NCBI GenBank assembly: GCA_003215635.1
Contig: QCKC01000001.1
Span: forward strand, 62,001 to 126,000
Source of the DNA: Prochlorococcus sp. AG-409-J19
GTDB lineage: Bacteria; Cyanobacteriota; Cyanobacteriia; PCC-6307; Cyanobiaceae
Reading direction: 5' to 3'
DNA: 64,000 nt
Shown piece by piece: positions 29,902 through 40,842 of the stretch. Both the position numbers and the translations under genes were made by a program. Under the pieces are notes generated by a model that made no database searches, was not told the DNA's origin, and saw nothing but the letters and a program-made list of their open reading frames with translations. The first letter of the stretch is position 1. Every line of letters starts with the position of its first letter.

Positions 29902-31941
29902 ATGCCTCATTACAAACTAGAAGCTCCCTATGAACCAAAAGGAGACCAACCAAAAGCAATATCCCAACTAGTTGCAGGAGTAAATAAAGGCAAGAAATTT
30001 CAAACTTTGCTTGGTGCGACTGGTACAGGAAAAACTTTTACAATCGCAAATGTCATACAAAAGACTGGTAGACCTGCACTTGTGCTAGCTCACAATAAAA
30101 CTTTAGCTGCACAACTTTGCAATGAATTAAGAGAGTTTTTCCCAAACAATGCTGTTGAATATTTTATTTCCTATTACGACTATTACCAACCTGAAGCCTA
30201 TGTGGCAGTTAGTGATACTTATATAGAAAAAACAGCATCTATCAATCAAGAGATTGATATGCTACGCCATTCTGCAACACGCTCATTATTCGAGCGAGAA
30301 GATGTAATTGTAGTAGCTTCTATTAGTTGTATATATGGACTTGGCATACCCAGTGAATACTTAAATGCAGCAGTCAAATTTAAAGTTGGCAAAACCGTTA
30401 ATTTAAGAGGATCTTTACGTGAATTAGTTAATAATCAATATCAGCGAAATGATATCGATATAAGTCGTGGTCGTTTTAGATTAAATGGAGATGTTTTAGA
30501 AATTGGACCCGCTTATGATGACAGGCTAGTAAGAATAGAGCTGTTTGGAGAAGAAATAGAAGCCATTCGATATCTAGATCCAATGACAGGTGAAATCATT
30601 CGTGATCTAGAAAATATCAATATATATCCTGCAAAACATTTTGTGACACCTAAAGATAGACTTGATATTGCCATAAAAAATATATCAAAAGAACTACATG
30701 CAAGGGTTAATGAATTAAGTCAAGAAGGTCGTTTACTTGAGGCTCAGCGTTTAGAAAAAAGAACGAAGTATGATCTAGAGATGTTAAGAGAAGTAGGTTA
30801 TTGTAATGGTGTAGAGAATTATGCACGCCATCTAGCAGGAAGAGATAAAGGAACACCACCTGAGTGCCTTATAGATTATTTTCCGAGCAATTGGCTACTA
30901 ATCGTAGATGAAAGTCATGTCACCTGTCCGCAATTACTTGCAATGTATAATGGTGATCAAGCCAGAAAAAGAGTATTAATTGAGCATGGCTTTAGATTAC
31001 CTAGTGCATCAGACAATAGGCCTTTAAAGAGTGAGGAATTTTGGCAAAAGGCTAATCAAACTATTTTTGTTAGCGCTACACCTGGCGAATGGGAATTAAA
31101 CAAAAGCAATAAAGAAATTGTTGATCAAGTTATAAGGCCAACTGGGATTTTGGACCCATTAGTTGAAGTTCGCCCAACAACAGGACAAATAGAAGATTTA
31201 TTAGGTGAGATTAATAAAAGAACTGACAAGCAAGAGAGGGTACTCATCACAACATTAACTAAACGCATGGCAGAAGATCTCACAGACTATTTATCTGAAA
31301 ATCTGATTCGAGTTCGATATCTGCATTCGGAAATACATTCTCTTGAAAGAATTGAAATAATTCAGGAATTAAGGGCAGGAGAATATGATGTACTTGTAGG
31401 TGTTAATCTTTTAAGAGAAGGTCTAGATCTTCCAGAAGTTTCTCTAGTTATAATACTTGATGCTGACAAAGAAGGATTCTTAAGGGCAGAAAGATCATTA
31501 ATTCAGACCATCGGACGTGCTGCAAGACATGTAGAAGGACTTGCAATCCTTTATGCGGACAACTTAACTGATTCAATGGCCAAGGCAATTAGCGAAACTG
31601 ACCGCAGAAGAAATATTCAAAATGCTTATAATAAAAAGCATGGGATCACACCAACAGGTGCCGGTAGAAAATCGAACAACTCAATTCTTTCGTTTCTCGA
31701 ACTCTCTAGGAAGTTGCAAAAAGATAATGAAAAAGATGAACTTATTAATATTGCTAATGAAGCCACTGAATTAATAATGCGTGATGCAGGCTCCAAAAAT
31801 ATTCTAGATGAATTACCTAATGTTATTAATCAATTAGAACTAAAAATGGAATCCGCAGCAAAAGCACTAAATTTTGAAGAGGCTGCAACTCTACGCGATA
31901 AAATTAAACAGTTGAGAAAAAAACTAATTGGACGAAAATAA
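29902..31941 (+). CDS. uvrB: Excinuclease ABC subunit B
   Basis: DNA damage-verifying helicase of nucleotide excision repair. The 679-aa protein has Walker A GATGTGKT (38-45), the damage-probing beta-hairpin segment [10 protein letters not shown] (91-100), VDESHVT as the DEAD-like motif, and helicase motif VI in QTIGRAARH. The C-terminal UVR domain, which contacts UvrA and UvrC, is present at about 640-675 ([24 protein letters not shown]). Length is normal. Start ATG at 29902. Confidence 0.98.
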   Translation: MPHYKLEAPYEPKGDQPKAISQLVAGVNKGKKFQTLLGATGTGKTFTIANVIQKTGRPALVLAHNKTLAAQLCNELREFFPNNAVEYFISYYDYYQPEAYVAVSDTYIEKTASINQEIDMLRHSATRSLFEREDVIVVASISCIYGLGIPSEYLNAAVKFKVGKTVNLRGSLRELVNNQYQRNDIDISRGRFRLNGDVLEIGPAYDDRLVRIELFGEEIEAIRYLDPMTGEIIRDLENINIYPAKHFVTPKDRLDIAIKNISKELHARVNELSQEGRLLEAQRLEKRTKYDLEMLREVGYCNGVENYARHLAGRDKGTPPECLIDYFPSNWLLIVDESHVTCPQLLAMYNGDQARKRVLIEHGFRLPSASDNRPLKSEEFWQKANQTIFVSATPGEWELNKSNKEIVDQVIRPTGILDPLVEVRPTTGQIEDLLGEINKRTDKQERVLITTLTKRMAEDLTDYLSENLIRVRYLHSEIHSLERIEIIQELRAGEYDVLVGVNLLREGLDLPEVSLVIILDADKEGFLRAERSLIQTIGRAARHVEGLAILYADNLTDSMAKAISETDRRRNIQNAYNKKHGITPTGAGRKSNNSILSFLELSRKLQKDNEKDELINIANEATELIMRDAGSKNILDELPNVINQLELKMESAAKALNFEEAATLRDKIKQLRKKLIGRK

Positions 31942-31947
31942 ATATTG

Positions 31948-31966
31948 TTATTAACGATCATAATAA
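31948..31966. terminator. AT-rich hairpin between convergent uvrB and lysC
   Basis: TTATTA-acgatca-TAATAA is a 6-bp stem in the 42-base convergent gap. The stem is all A/T and flanked by A-rich sequence on the right, which would read as a T-run for lysC transcripts. It is a weak candidate terminator. Confidence 0.25.
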
Positions 31967-31983
31967 AATAATCTAACTTTTCC

Positions 31984-33747
31984 TTATACCAACCCGAGAT
32001 TAAAACCATTGTGCACTGCTTGCAGTGCTTTATCTGCATATTGCTCAGGAATCACACAACTAATTCTAATTTCACTAGTAGCAATCATTGCAATATTAAT
32101 TTCACAATCCGCAAGAGCCCTAAACATTTTTGCAGCTGTCCCAGCTCTAACCCGCATTCCAGCGCCAACAGCACTTACTTTTACAATTGGCATTCCTTCT
32201 TCTAAATTAGTCCCCGCCCATTGAGCCAATAAAGGAGCAAGTGCTAGATCAGCTTTTCTTCTATCCTCACGTTTCAAAATAAAACTAATATCCCGACTAC
32301 CATCATTATGTTGCCTTTCAGATTGAACTATTGCATCCAAGCTTATTCCAGCATCGGCCATTGCTAGACATAATGATGCTGCAGTTCCAGGACTATCAGG
32401 AACATGTTTAACACTTAATTGTGACTGATCACAATCCAAAGCTAAACCCCTAACCTCTGGGGAATCAGAATTAACAGTTTGAATAGGATTTAAAAAGATT
32501 TGAGAGTCATTCAATTCAAAAGTTTCACTCACTTCTCGTAACGCTTTAGAACCATATTTTGCATCAATCACACAACTTACCTTTACTTCACTAGTTGCAA
32601 TTAATCTCAAATTAATACCTGCACGCGAAATAGTGTCAAACAAACTAGCAGCTATACCAGGCCTACCCATAATTCCAGCTCCACTAATACTTAATTTTGA
32701 CATTCCAGTATCTGAAGAAATTTTTCCGCCGATTGATATCAAAATATCATTGATCAAACTCTTTGCCTTAGTCAAATCTGATTCAGAGATTGTAAATGCA
32801 ATATCATTACTATTACCTTCATGAGTTGATTGAATAATCAAATCAACATTCACATTTCCTTTAGACAAAACTTCAAATAAATGTGCTGCAATTCCAGGCC
32901 TATCTGGTAAATGGGAAAGAGCAATTACTGCTTGATTCTCTAATAATTCCACTCCATCTACAGGCCGTCCTAATTCTAATCCTTCTCTACCCAGAGAACG
33001 TTTAGAAGAACTAGTTAACTTTGTCCCTTTCTCATTACTCGAACTAGATCCAACCATTATCTCTACTCCATAATTGCGGGCTATTTCAACAGCTCTAGGA
33101 TGTAAAACTTCAGCTCCTAAACTTGCTAGTTCTAACATCTCATCACAACTAACTTCATCCATTAATCGAGCATCTTTGACTTTCCGAGGATCTGTTGTCA
33201 GCACACCAGAAACATCAGTGTAGATTTCACAACTATCTGCCTCGAGAGCCGCCGCTAAAGCAACTGCTGTGGTATCTGAACCACCCCTTCCTAAAGTAGT
33301 AATTTCTGCGGTCCCAAAACTACTTAAACTGGTACCTTGAAAGCCTGCGACAACAACCACTTGTCCCTCTTGAATTAAAGATTGAAGGCGATCAGTTCTG
33401 ATTTCTAAAATTCGAGCACGACCATGAGCAGATTCCGTGACTATTCCTACTTGGGAACCTGTCATAGATACAGCTGGAACACCCAATTCATTCAATGCCA
33501 TTGCAAGCAAAGCAATAGATACTTGCTCGCCAGTAGATAAAAGCATATCCATTTCTCTTTGAGCTGGATTCATACTTATTGATTGAGCCAATGAAGTGAG
33601 TTCATCTGTCGTATGACCCATTGCAGATACAACAATTACTAAGTCATGACCGGCATCTTTAGAACAAGCAATTCTCTTTGCAACAGCTTTAATCCGATCA
33701 ACGTCCCCGACAGAAGTTCCGCCAAATTTCTGGACAATTAATGACAT
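31984..33747 (-). CDS. lysC: Aspartate kinase, cyanobacterial four-ACT type
   Basis: Phosphorylates aspartate, the first step of the aspartate-family amino acids. The kinase domain opens with VQKFGGTSVGD (5-15) and contains LGRGGSDTTAVALAAAL. The C-terminal half holds two repeated pairs of ACT domains (about 275-430 and 445-585), recognisable by the duplicated PGIAA/PGTAA and VSCVID/ISCVIP segments. That architecture is known from cyanobacterial aspartokinases subject to lysine and threonine feedback. The 587-aa length fits. It is not next to asd-dapA but encodes the step before asd. Start ATG at 33747. Confidence 0.96.
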   Translation of the reverse strand: MSLIVQKFGGTSVGDVDRIKAVAKRIACSKDAGHDLVIVVSAMGHTTDELTSLAQSISMNPAQREMDMLLSTGEQVSIALLAMALNELGVPAVSMTGSQVGIVTESAHGRARILEIRTDRLQSLIQEGQVVVVAGFQGTSLSSFGTAEITTLGRGGSDTTAVALAAALEADSCEIYTDVSGVLTTDPRKVKDARLMDEVSCDEMLELASLGAEVLHPRAVEIARNYGVEIMVGSSSSNEKGTKLTSSSKRSLGREGLELGRPVDGVELLENQAVIALSHLPDRPGIAAHLFEVLSKGNVNVDLIIQSTHEGNSNDIAFTISESDLTKAKSLINDILISIGGKISSDTGMSKLSISGAGIMGRPGIAASLFDTISRAGINLRLIATSEVKVSCVIDAKYGSKALREVSETFELNDSQIFLNPIQTVNSDSPEVRGLALDCDQSQLSVKHVPDSPGTAASLCLAMADAGISLDAIVQSERQHNDGSRDISFILKREDRRKADLALAPLLAQWAGTNLEEGMPIVKVSAVGAGMRVRAGTAAKMFRALADCEINIAMIATSEIRISCVIPEQYADKALQAVHNGFNLGLV

Positions 33748-33776
33748 TTAGACTTTCGCTAAGGTTTCCAATAATT

Positions 33777-34793
33777 TCAGTGTGAAGCAAAAAAATCAGG
33801 ACTGCTTAACAAGCCATCCTGAAATGCATCCGTAGGCAAGACACCTCGTTTAAGAGCTGCTTCAACCTCTAGTAAGCCTACAAGCATTTGCAGAAATCTA
33901 TGAGGAGAATGACCTTGAATCTGCTTACGTAAAACATAAATTCTCTTGGGATTAGCTATCCCTGCAGCTTTTGCAATCAAAGAAACATCTTTTTCTCCTT
34001 TTTCATCTAAAAGGCTGACCCACAACCATCCTCGAATTTGGCCTGACAAAGTAGCAACTATTCGTAGAGCGGGCTCACCAGAATCTAAAAGTGCATGCAA
34101 GCGGGTAAAGGCTTTCCCTAAATCACATTCCAAAAGAGCCTCACCTATTTGAAGGGCATTTGTGGAAATCCCTTCTACTAAGGCTTTCACATTATTTAGA
34201 GAGATCATATCTGACTTGAATTCATTTGAATTGCTTTGGGAAAGAATAGAAAGTTTTTCAAGCTCTAAAGTAATTCTAGAACTATCATTTCCTATTGCAT
34301 CAACAAGAGCATTTGTTGCCTCAGGAGATAATTTCAATCCAATATTATTGGCTATCCGTTCGACTAAAACACACTGACCAGCAACATCCCAAACAGTTGG
34401 CAACAAACACTTTGTTTCCATCGCTAATTGAGATTTAACAAGCTTATGTATAGCTTTAGTGGTTTTTAATCGACCATCTGGCTTATTGATATTACTTAAA
34501 ACCAAATAGTTTTCTTCAGGCAACAAACCTAAACAAGACTCAAAACGTTCAGCCAAATTGGAGGAACATCCATTGCAAAAAGGACTGCTTTGAACAAGTA
34601 CAAGCCTCCCTCCATTACCAAAAGGCGGAGTTAGCGCTTCCTCCAAAGCCTTACTAGCTTGGGAGGGATCACGCCCATCGAGTCGACTAAAATTTATGCT
34701 AAGCCACACTGGATCTACTATATCCTCAATTAATTTCTTGATTGATTGCTCCCTAGCAGCCAAATCATCACCCCAAATCAAATAAACCGGCAT
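33777..34793 (-). CDS. holA: DNA polymerase III subunit delta
   Basis: The clamp-opening subunit of the clamp loader that works with DnaX. About 338 aa. The N terminus MPVYLIWGDDLAAREQSIKKL is typical, and the C-terminal collar domain with LREIxxxIxGxS-like sequence (LRKQIQGHSPHRFLQML) is present. ATG at 34793 is chosen because it matches the conserved family N terminus; an upstream in-frame ATG at 34817 would add eight residues (MLVGYCLS). It is 29 bases upstream of lysC on the same strand and divergent from cobH. Confidence 0.9.
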   Translation of the reverse strand: MPVYLIWGDDLAAREQSIKKLIEDIVDPVWLSINFSRLDGRDPSQASKALEEALTPPFGNGGRLVLVQSSPFCNGCSSNLAERFESCLGLLPEENYLVLSNINKPDGRLKTTKAIHKLVKSQLAMETKCLLPTVWDVAGQCVLVERIANNIGLKLSPEATNALVDAIGNDSSRITLELEKLSILSQSNSNEFKSDMISLNNVKALVEGISTNALQIGEALLECDLGKAFTRLHALLDSGEPALRIVATLSGQIRGWLWVSLLDEKGEKDVSLIAKAAGIANPKRIYVLRKQIQGHSPHRFLQMLVGLLEVEAALKRGVLPTDAFQDGLLSSPDFFASH

Positions 34794-34864
34794 CGACAAA
34801 CAATAACCAACCAACATGCTTAATAATGCATGAAATGGTTTGAGATAAAAACAAGAAATTAACG

Positions 34865-35500
34865 ATGAATGATCATTCGATTTTCACTGAAAGCATCGAT
34901 TTTATTCAAAAACACCTCGAGATAAACGATTTGGGGTTTTTAGAACAAAAGGTATTAGAGCGATTAATCCATTGCACCGGGGATTTCAACATCGCTCCTT
35001 TGCTCAGTTTTAGCCCCTTCTCATGCCAAAAAGGATTAAATGCTCTTAGGCAAGGGGCTCAAATACTCACAGATACAGAAATGGCGGCAGCGGCAGTCAG
35101 ACCAATGGCCCAAAGAACAATCGGATCAATAGTTAGAAGCATTCTGGAATGGGCTCCCAAAGAAGTTGAAGGTAACTCAACTCGCACTGCAATAGGAATG
35201 CAAAAAGCATGGGAAGAAATTTCCAGAAACTGTGAAAATCAACTACCACCAATAATTCTCATTGGTAGTTCTCCCACAGCTCTAGAAAAAATATTGGCTA
35301 TAAGCAAAAAAAGTAAAACAAGGCCAAGTTTGATAATTGGTATGCCAGTAGGTTTTATTGGAGTTGAGCGCAGCAAAGAGAGACTATTCAGAAGTGATTT
35401 GCCTTTCATAATAGTCAAAGGCACAAGAGGAGGGGCTGCAATGGCAGCTTCTACAGCAAATGCTTTACTGAGAGAAGCAAAATATCAAAAAGATTTCTAA
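34865..35500 (+). CDS. cobH: Precorrin-8X methylmutase
   Basis: Moves a methyl group from C11 to C12 in the corrin ring, giving hydrogenobyrinate (or the cobalt form) on the B12/pseudo-B12 pathway. The 211-aa protein has the catalytic-histidine segment RLIHCTGD (33-40, H36), matching H43 in the Pseudomonas denitrificans enzyme. Also present are ILTDTEMAAAAVRP, IGSSPTALEKIL, GMPVGFIGVERSK and the C-terminal GTRGGAAMAASTANALL. No other cobalamin genes flank it, consistent with scattered cob genes in picocyanobacteria. Start ATG at 34865. Confidence 0.95.
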   Translation: MNDHSIFTESIDFIQKHLEINDLGFLEQKVLERLIHCTGDFNIAPLLSFSPFSCQKGLNALRQGAQILTDTEMAAAAVRPMAQRTIGSIVRSILEWAPKEVEGNSTRTAIGMQKAWEEISRNCENQLPPIILIGSSPTALEKILAISKKSKTRPSLIIGMPVGFIGVERSKERLFRSDLPFIIVKGTRGGAAMAASTANALLREAKYQKDF

Positions 35501-35513
35501 TTTCACTTAACTA

Positions 35514-38255
35514 TTAATTATTTTGTTCAAGTCTAGCTAACACCAATCTAGCCCGATTTACAACAGCTTCTGGGACACCTGCTAGACGAGCTGCTTCTAT
35601 TCCATAACTCTGACTAGCTCCACCTGGTGCAACTTTATGAAGAAAAATAAGCTCATCTCCTGTTTCATCAACAAGTACCTGAAAATTAGCAACATTACCT
35701 TGGCTTTCAGCCAGTTGATTTAACTCATGATAATGGGTGGCAAAGATGGTTCTACTGTGTAAATCTTTCGCTAAAAATTCACTCACTGCCCAAGCAATAG
35801 ATAGACCATCAAAGGTTGCAGTTCCTCTTCCTATCTCATCCAACAAAACTAAGGAAAATTTTGTTGCATGATTAAGTATATAAGCTGTTTCAGCCATTTC
35901 CACCATAAATGTTGACTGTCCTGCAGCAAGATCATCAACTGCACCAACTCTGGTAAAAATGCTATCCGCAATACTAAGACGAGCTTTCTTCGCTGGGACC
36001 CAACTTCCAATTTGGGCCAATAATTGAATAAGTCCTATCTGTCGCAAATAACAACTTTTACCACTTGCATTAGGACCTGTCAAAATAATGAGATCTATTC
36101 CTTTTCCAAGTTGCAAATTATTAGGTATAAATTTTTGATCGGCTAGCAACTGCTCAACCACAGGATGTCTACACTCTTCAATAATGATCTCTCTATTTAA
36201 TTTGTCATCATCTGTAGCTATAATCTCTGGGCAAGAATAATTCTCTGTTGCTGCTAAATATGCCAATCCAGTAAGTGCATCTAATCCAGCAACTGCTCTC
36301 GCTGCTTTACGAATCGACTCCGTCTGCTCCCCAACCATACTTCGAAGATTACAAAATAATTCGTATTCACGTTGTGATGTTTTAGCTTTTAGTTGAAATA
36401 TCTTTCCTTCCCTTTCTTTTAAAGCAGGAGTGATAAATCTTTCTTCATTAGATAATGTTTGCCTCCTAATCCAGTGCTCGGGTACCTTGACTGCTCTTGC
36501 CTTACTTACAGAGAGAAAATAGCCAAATGTTCTATGATTTTGTAATTTTAAGTTTGCAATTCCAGAACATTCGCGCTCAATCTTCTCCTGACTAGAGAGC
36601 CAAGCATCTTGGTCGTCCAATTTATTCCTAAGTCCATCCAATAAAGGATCAACCTGATCATGGATTAACCCTCCATCGGTTAAACTCAAAGGTGGATTCT
36701 CTACTAATTTATATCTAATAGCATTCGCAAGTTTTATTAACTGGGAGTCTACATTTATAAGATCTTCGATCCATAGTGGTGCTCTTTCAAATAAACCCTT
36801 AATTTGCTCAGCAAGCCTTGGCAATCTCTCTATTCCATCTGCAATAGCAACTAAATCTCTTGCTCCCGCCTGTCCAACTGACGCCCTTCCTGCGAGTCTT
36901 TCCAAATCTCCCATAGGGCGGAGCAATTTTCTAACCGAATCTCTAACAACTCTCGAGTCAACTAGTGTACTAATTACAGACTGCCTAGCATTAATTCGAT
37001 CAATTTCAACAAGAGGTTCTTCCAGCCAACGACGCAAACATCTACCACCCATTGCCGTCAGTGTTCGATCCAGTGCCCATAACAATGAACCATAAAATTG
37101 ACCATCTCTTTGAGTAACAGTGATTTCAAGATTTCGTCTGGTCTGTGCATCTAAAATTAATGAATCACCAAGAAAAGTACTTTTTGGTAAATCCAAAGGT
37201 ATGGGAGTTGTTACTGACTCCATAACTTGAGAGGAAATAGGCTTCGTCTCTCTCAAATAGGTCAATAAACCTCCTGCAGCTCTCAAAGCTAATTTCCTTT
37301 GATTCAGACCTAATCCATCTAAAGTCTGCAATTTATATTGAGTACGAATTGAACGTTCTGCCTCAGGCAGACTAAAAGGAGTATTAGAAACATATGTCCG
37401 GTGAAATCTTTTAGGAGCAATCACTTCATCAAAAGATTGATCAGAATGTCTGCAGAGAATCTCTGATGGTTCCAATTTCCCAATCTCTTGATTTAATGAT
37501 TCCTTGCTCTCCCTTTGGGTAACTAAAAACTCTCCTGTACTCACATCTGCTATAGCAAGTCCCCAGGAGAATCGATTGGAATTATCTATAACCACAGCTG
37601 CCAACCAATTGTTCTTTCGCGCAGTAAGCATTCCCTCCTCAATGACAGTTCCTGGAGTGAAAACCCTTGTTATATCCCTTTTCAGTAGGCTTCCTTTAAC
37701 TGCTGCTGTCTCTAATTGATCGCAAATAGTGACACTTAAACCTTTATTAATCAATTCAGTGCAATACCTCTCAACCGAATGATGAGGAATCCCTGCCATT
37801 GGGACCCGACCTATAGATTTTCCACCTTCTTTTCCAGTCAAAGTCAATTCCAGTAAACGAGAAAGCTGAATGGCATCCTCAAAAAAACATTCAAAAAAAT
37901 CACCTAACCTATAAAGCAAAATCTTGTCAGGGTTTTTTTTCTTTAACTCGACGTAGTGACGCATCACTGGCGTGAGTTGCTCCATATCAACCCAGGTGTG
38001 ATGAGCCCAAGGAGGCAATTGTTCATCCTCAAGAACTCCCTCTGAAGATGATTGAGATAAAGAGTTGTCAACTTTTTCTGCAGTACTTCCATCCCTTTTA
38101 CGAGGTCTCTTCTCTGCATCTCTTAAAAGTTTTTCGTGGTCCAACTCAGTGTCGCCAGGATCAAATTGCTCTGCAGCCGAATCGCTGAGCTCCTTTGCTG
38201 GCGAGGGGTCTAAGCCAAATAAACTGCCCTGAAAGGCTTCTGAATCGGCAGTCAC
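35514..38255 (-). CDS. mutS: DNA mismatch repair protein MutS
   Basis: Recognises mismatched bases and starts mismatch repair. The 913-aa protein carries the mismatch-reading Phe-x-Glu in [12 protein letters not shown] (F120, E122), Walker [14 protein letters not shown], Walker [12 protein letters not shown] and the ATHYHEL signature. It has an N-terminal extension of roughly 75-90 residues, charged and low complexity, ahead of the first MutS domain. Start is GTG at 38255 in the frame as read; a later start inside the extension cannot be excluded. It is convergent with cobH and divergent from psbZ. Confidence 0.96.
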   Translation of the reverse strand: MTADSEAFQGSLFGLDPSPAKELSDSAAEQFDPGDTELDHEKLLRDAEKRPRKRDGSTAEKVDNSLSQSSSEGVLEDEQLPPWAHHTWVDMEQLTPVMRHYVELKKKNPDKILLYRLGDFFECFFEDAIQLSRLLELTLTGKEGGKSIGRVPMAGIPHHSVERYCTELINKGLSVTICDQLETAAVKGSLLKRDITRVFTPGTVIEEGMLTARKNNWLAAVVIDNSNRFSWGLAIADVSTGEFLVTQRESKESLNQEIGKLEPSEILCRHSDQSFDEVIAPKRFHRTYVSNTPFSLPEAERSIRTQYKLQTLDGLGLNQRKLALRAAGGLLTYLRETKPISSQVMESVTTPIPLDLPKSTFLGDSLILDAQTRRNLEITVTQRDGQFYGSLLWALDRTLTAMGGRCLRRWLEEPLVEIDRINARQSVISTLVDSRVVRDSVRKLLRPMGDLERLAGRASVGQAGARDLVAIADGIERLPRLAEQIKGLFERAPLWIEDLINVDSQLIKLANAIRYKLVENPPLSLTDGGLIHDQVDPLLDGLRNKLDDQDAWLSSQEKIERECSGIANLKLQNHRTFGYFLSVSKARAVKVPEHWIRRQTLSNEERFITPALKEREGKIFQLKAKTSQREYELFCNLRSMVGEQTESIRKAARAVAGLDALTGLAYLAATENYSCPEIIATDDDKLNREIIIEECRHPVVEQLLADQKFIPNNLQLGKGIDLIILTGPNASGKSCYLRQIGLIQLLAQIGSWVPAKKARLSIADSIFTRVGAVDDLAAGQSTFMVEMAETAYILNHATKFSLVLLDEIGRGTATFDGLSIAWAVSEFLAKDLHSRTIFATHYHELNQLAESQGNVANFQVLVDETGDELIFLHKVAPGGASQSYGIEAARLAGVPEAVVNRARLVLARLEQNN

Positions 38256-38411
38256 ATTTAATCCCTGCCATCAAAAACTCAGCTTAGATGGCAGAAGAAA
38301 TCTCCATGTGAAGCCTCGCGACACTGAAAGGCAATTTTTGCTACTAAGCATGCATCTCATGGGACAATAAAAAGATGCTGTGAGCATTGGCTCAGTCGTA
38401 ACCACATCCCC

Positions 38412-38654
38412 ATGCAGATCTTTTCAGCTATCGCCGCGAACGCCCTACTGTTTGCTTCATTGCTTTTGGTCATTGGGGTGCCAGTGCTTTACATGACTCA
38501 AAAAAACCCTGCCGATAGGCGTAATGGGGAAATCAAGAAAATAGAAATCATTGGTGGGGTTTGGTTCCACCTAGTACTTGCAAATGGTCTTATTGCTGAA
38601 TACGTTGCTCACCAAATTGAAGGCGTAACCGGATATATGGGCCCACTCGGATAG
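38412..38654 (+). CDS. psbZ: PsbZ-like photosystem II protein, divergent with C-terminal extension
   Basis: An 80-aa, two-helix membrane protein. The first helix, NALLFASLLLVIGVPVLYMTQ (about 10-30), follows the PsbZ pattern of a hydrophobic stretch ending in V(P)V. The second, IGGVWFHLVLANGLIAEYV (about 47-65), can be aligned with the PsbZ second helix. About 15 residues (HQIEGVTGYMGPLG region) extend past the usual 62-aa end. The loop is longer and more charged (ADRRNGEIKKIE). I also recall psbZ lying between mutS and ribH in picocyanobacteria, which supports the call. PsbZ sits at the photosystem II edge near antenna contacts. An unrelated small membrane protein remains possible. Confidence 0.6.
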   Translation: MQIFSAIAANALLFASLLLVIGVPVLYMTQKNPADRRNGEIKKIEIIGGVWFHLVLANGLIAEYVAHQIEGVTGYMGPLG

Positions 38655-38726
38655 TCCATAGAATTTAATGGGCTAAATAGCATCTAAGCTCTTACGGTAA
38701 ACAAACCGCAGGATGGCTTAGATCAA

Positions 38727-39209
38727 ATGGCCACTTTTGAAGGAAAATTCACTGATGCAACTGACCTACACATAGGTGTAGTAGTAGCAAGATTTAATGA
38801 CCTAGTCACTGGGAAGCTTTTATCTGGGTGCCTTGATTGCCTAGAAAGGCATGGTATAGATACTTCACCAGAAGGAAATCAACTCGATATAGCCTGGGTC
38901 CCTGGTTCATTTGAATTACCAATAGTTAGTCAGGAACTTGCCAAAAGTGGTAAATATCATGTCCTGATTACCCTTGGAGCAGTGATTCGAGGAGATACTC
39001 CGCATTTTGAAGTGGTTATCTCTGAGGCAAGTAAAGGAATTGCCAGCGTTTCAAGAGAAACAGCAACGCCTATTATTTTCGGAGTTCTAACTACCGACAC
39101 AATGCAGCAGGCCTTGGAAAGAGCAGGAATCAAAAGCAATCTTGGATGGACTTATGCCTTGCAGGCACTAGAAATGGCCTCGCTGATGAAAACAATCGAA
39201 AGCATTTAA
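38727..39209 (+). CDS. ribH: 6,7-dimethyl-8-ribityllumazine synthase
   Basis: Penultimate step of riboflavin synthesis, joining the pyrimidine and a four-carbon unit in an icosahedral or pentameric shell. The 160-aa protein has [16 protein letters not shown] (19-34), PGSFELP (59-65) and [14 protein letters not shown] (84-97) with the catalytic histidine H93. The C-terminal [16 protein letters not shown] is also typical. Length is standard. Start ATG at 38727, 72 bases after the psbZ-like gene. Riboflavin feeds FMN and FAD, used by many enzymes including the two lactate-type dehydrogenases in this window. Confidence 0.97.
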   Translation: MATFEGKFTDATDLHIGVVVARFNDLVTGKLLSGCLDCLERHGIDTSPEGNQLDIAWVPGSFELPIVSQELAKSGKYHVLITLGAVIRGDTPHFEVVISEASKGIASVSRETATPIIFGVLTTDTMQQALERAGIKSNLGWTYALQALEMASLMKTIESI

Positions 39210-39298
39210 TTAGTCAAATAGAAAAGTTGCAATTGACCAGATCACCTCTTTTGGTGCATGCTGATAGTGTTTCAGAATTACTTCTAAGGATTCTTTGT

Positions 39299-39370
39299 GC
39301 GGATGTAGCTCAGTGGTAGAGCATCTCCTTGCCAAGGAGAGGGTCGAGAGTTCGAATCTCTTCATCCGCT
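39299..39370 (+). tRNA. tRNA-Gly (GCC)
   Basis: A 72-base cloverleaf. The acceptor stem GCGGATG pairs with CATCCGC, with discriminator T. The D arm is GCTC...GAGC, the anticodon stem-loop is CTCCTTGCCAAGGAG with anticodon GCC, and the T arm is GAGAG-TTCGAAT-CTCTT-like. CCA is not encoded. It sits between ribH and the acetyltransferase gene and is followed by a good terminator. Confidence 0.97.
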
Positions 39371-39374
39371 TACT

Positions 39375-39402
39375 AAAAGGCCAGTCCATGACTGGTTTTT
39401 TT
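39375..39402 (+). terminator. Rho-independent terminator after tRNA-Gly
   Basis: AAAAGG-CCAGT-CCATG-ACTGG-TTTTTTT: a 5-bp GC-containing stem, extendable through G-T and A-T pairs, with a 5-base loop and a run of seven T's. It starts five bases after the tRNA 3' end. Confidence 0.72.
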
Positions 39403-39452
39403 AATTCATCTAAATAATCCAATGTAAATTAATAACTAATTAACTTTGATGG

Positions 39453-39908
39453 TTAAACCTTTCTAACTAACAATTTCTGACCTTCAGGCTCTTCAAAACC
39501 CATTTGACGATAAAAACTAGCCCCAAAAGTTGTCATAAGATATACCTTCTCAACATTACAAATCTTAGGATCTTCTAACAATGCCTCAACGACTTGGCGA
39601 CCTAAGCCATGACCTTGAAGATCACCTGCTACTACAACATCCCACAAAACTGCTCTAGAAATCCCGTCAGTTGTAGCTCTGCCAAATCCCACCATTCGAC
39701 TTCCTCTCCAGAGGCTAACTACTACATTGCTTGCAGATAACAATTGTTTTAATTGCTTGTTGGAACGGCCCTGAGCCCAAAATGCATGCTTTTCAAATAA
39801 ACGACTTAGCTTGAGCAAACCACGACTCGGCTTTAGTCCTGGACCTAAGCCCAGTAACCTCAATCCGGGGGCTCCTGAAGCATGCTTAATCAACCTGATT
39901 GCAACCAT
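39453..39908 (-). CDS. GNAT family N-acetyltransferase (Ycf52-like)
   Basis: A 151-aa acetyl-CoA-dependent acetyltransferase. The acetyl-CoA loop DVVVAGDLQGHGLGRQVVEALL (about 90-111) has the Q/RxxGxG/A motif as QGHGLG, and the C-terminal FGASFYRQMGFE is the usual beta6-beta7 region. The basic N-terminal part and SLWRGSRMVGFGRATTDG resemble the plastid/cyanobacterial Ycf52 (NSI-type) branch, which includes protein and serotonin acetyltransferases in plants. The acceptor is unknown here. It is divergent from rfbA, with 45 bases between starts. Start ATG at 39908. Confidence 0.83.
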   Translation of the reverse strand: MVAIRLIKHASGAPGLRLLGLGPGLKPSRGLLKLSRLFEKHAFWAQGRSNKQLKQLLSASNVVVSLWRGSRMVGFGRATTDGISRAVLWDVVVAGDLQGHGLGRQVVEALLEDPKICNVEKVYLMTTFGASFYRQMGFEEPEGQKLLVRKV

Positions 39909-39953
39909 TGCATAAACTCCTTACCAAAAGCATTTGCACTGATATAAGACATC

Positions 39954-40838
39954 ATGACTCGAAAGGGAATCATTCTCGCTGGTGGTACAGGAAGCCGCTT
40001 ATATCCCATAACAAAAGCTGTGAGCAAACAGCTACTTCCGGTATATGACAAGCCAATGGTCTTTTATCCGCTTACCACTCTTATGCTTGCTGGGATAAGA
40101 GAAATTCTTGTTATCACAACCCCAGAAGATAAAATGTCGTTTGTTAATCTTCTGGGGGATGGAAAGCAATGGGGATTATCAATTAATTATGCAATCCAAC
40201 CTAGACCTAATGGATTGGCAGAGGCATTTGTGATTGGTGAACACTTCCTAAGCAATTCTCCTGTAGCACTAATTCTAGGAGATAATCTTTTTCATGGTAA
40301 TGAACTAGTTCCACAACTAATATCTAGCAATACATCCAATCATGGAGCAACAGTTTTTGCATATCCTGTTAGCGAGCCAGAAAGATATGGTGTAATTAAT
40401 TTTGACAATAATCATAAAGTAATAAGCATTGAAGAAAAGCCCAAAAAGCCTAAAGGAAACTATGCAGTTACTGGATTATATTTCTATGATAATACTGTTG
40501 TAGATCGTGCAAAAGTAGTCAAACCATCTTCGAGAGGTGAATTAGAAATTACGGACCTTAACAACCAATATCTTAAGGAAGATGCATTGCATGTTGAGTT
40601 AATGGGAAGAGGTATGGCTTGGCTAGATACAGGAACATATGACTCACTTCACGAAGCTTCTGGATATATTCGGACACTAGAAATGCGACAAGGTTTAAAA
40701 GTTGGATGCCCGGAAGAAGTAGCGTGGAGAATGGGATGGATATCTAATAACGAATTGGCAGATCTAGCGGAGCCTCTCCGGAAAAGTGGATATGGAAATT
40801 ATTTATTACGACTTTTAAGCAACCAGGAATTAATCTAA
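39954..40838 (+). CDS. rfbA: Glucose-1-phosphate thymidylyltransferase
   Basis: Makes dTDP-glucose, the first step to dTDP-L-rhamnose. The 294-aa protein has the nucleotidyltransferase signature [11 protein letters not shown] (8-18) and [11 protein letters not shown] (25-35), then [19 protein letters not shown] and [20 protein letters not shown]. Length equals that of E. coli RmlA (about 293). It is the first of four tightly linked genes, rfbA-rfbC-rfbD-rfbB, with rfbC starting 4 bases later. Start ATG at 39954. Confidence 0.97.
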   Translation: MTRKGIILAGGTGSRLYPITKAVSKQLLPVYDKPMVFYPLTTLMLAGIREILVITTPEDKMSFVNLLGDGKQWGLSINYAIQPRPNGLAEAFVIGEHFLSNSPVALILGDNLFHGNELVPQLISSNTSNHGATVFAYPVSEPERYGVINFDNNHKVISIEEKPKKPKGNYAVTGLYFYDNTVVDRAKVVKPSSRGELEITDLNNQYLKEDALHVELMGRGMAWLDTGTYDSLHEASGYIRTLEMRQGLKVGCPEEVAWRMGWISNNELADLAEPLRKSGYGNYLLRLLSNQELI

Positions 40839-40842
40839 AAAG

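Noticed and set aside
39210..39298. Promoter-like TTGACC near 39233 ahead of tRNA-Gly
   Set aside because: The nearest -10-like GATAGT is 24 bases away, too far for a normal promoter, and no better pairing was found.
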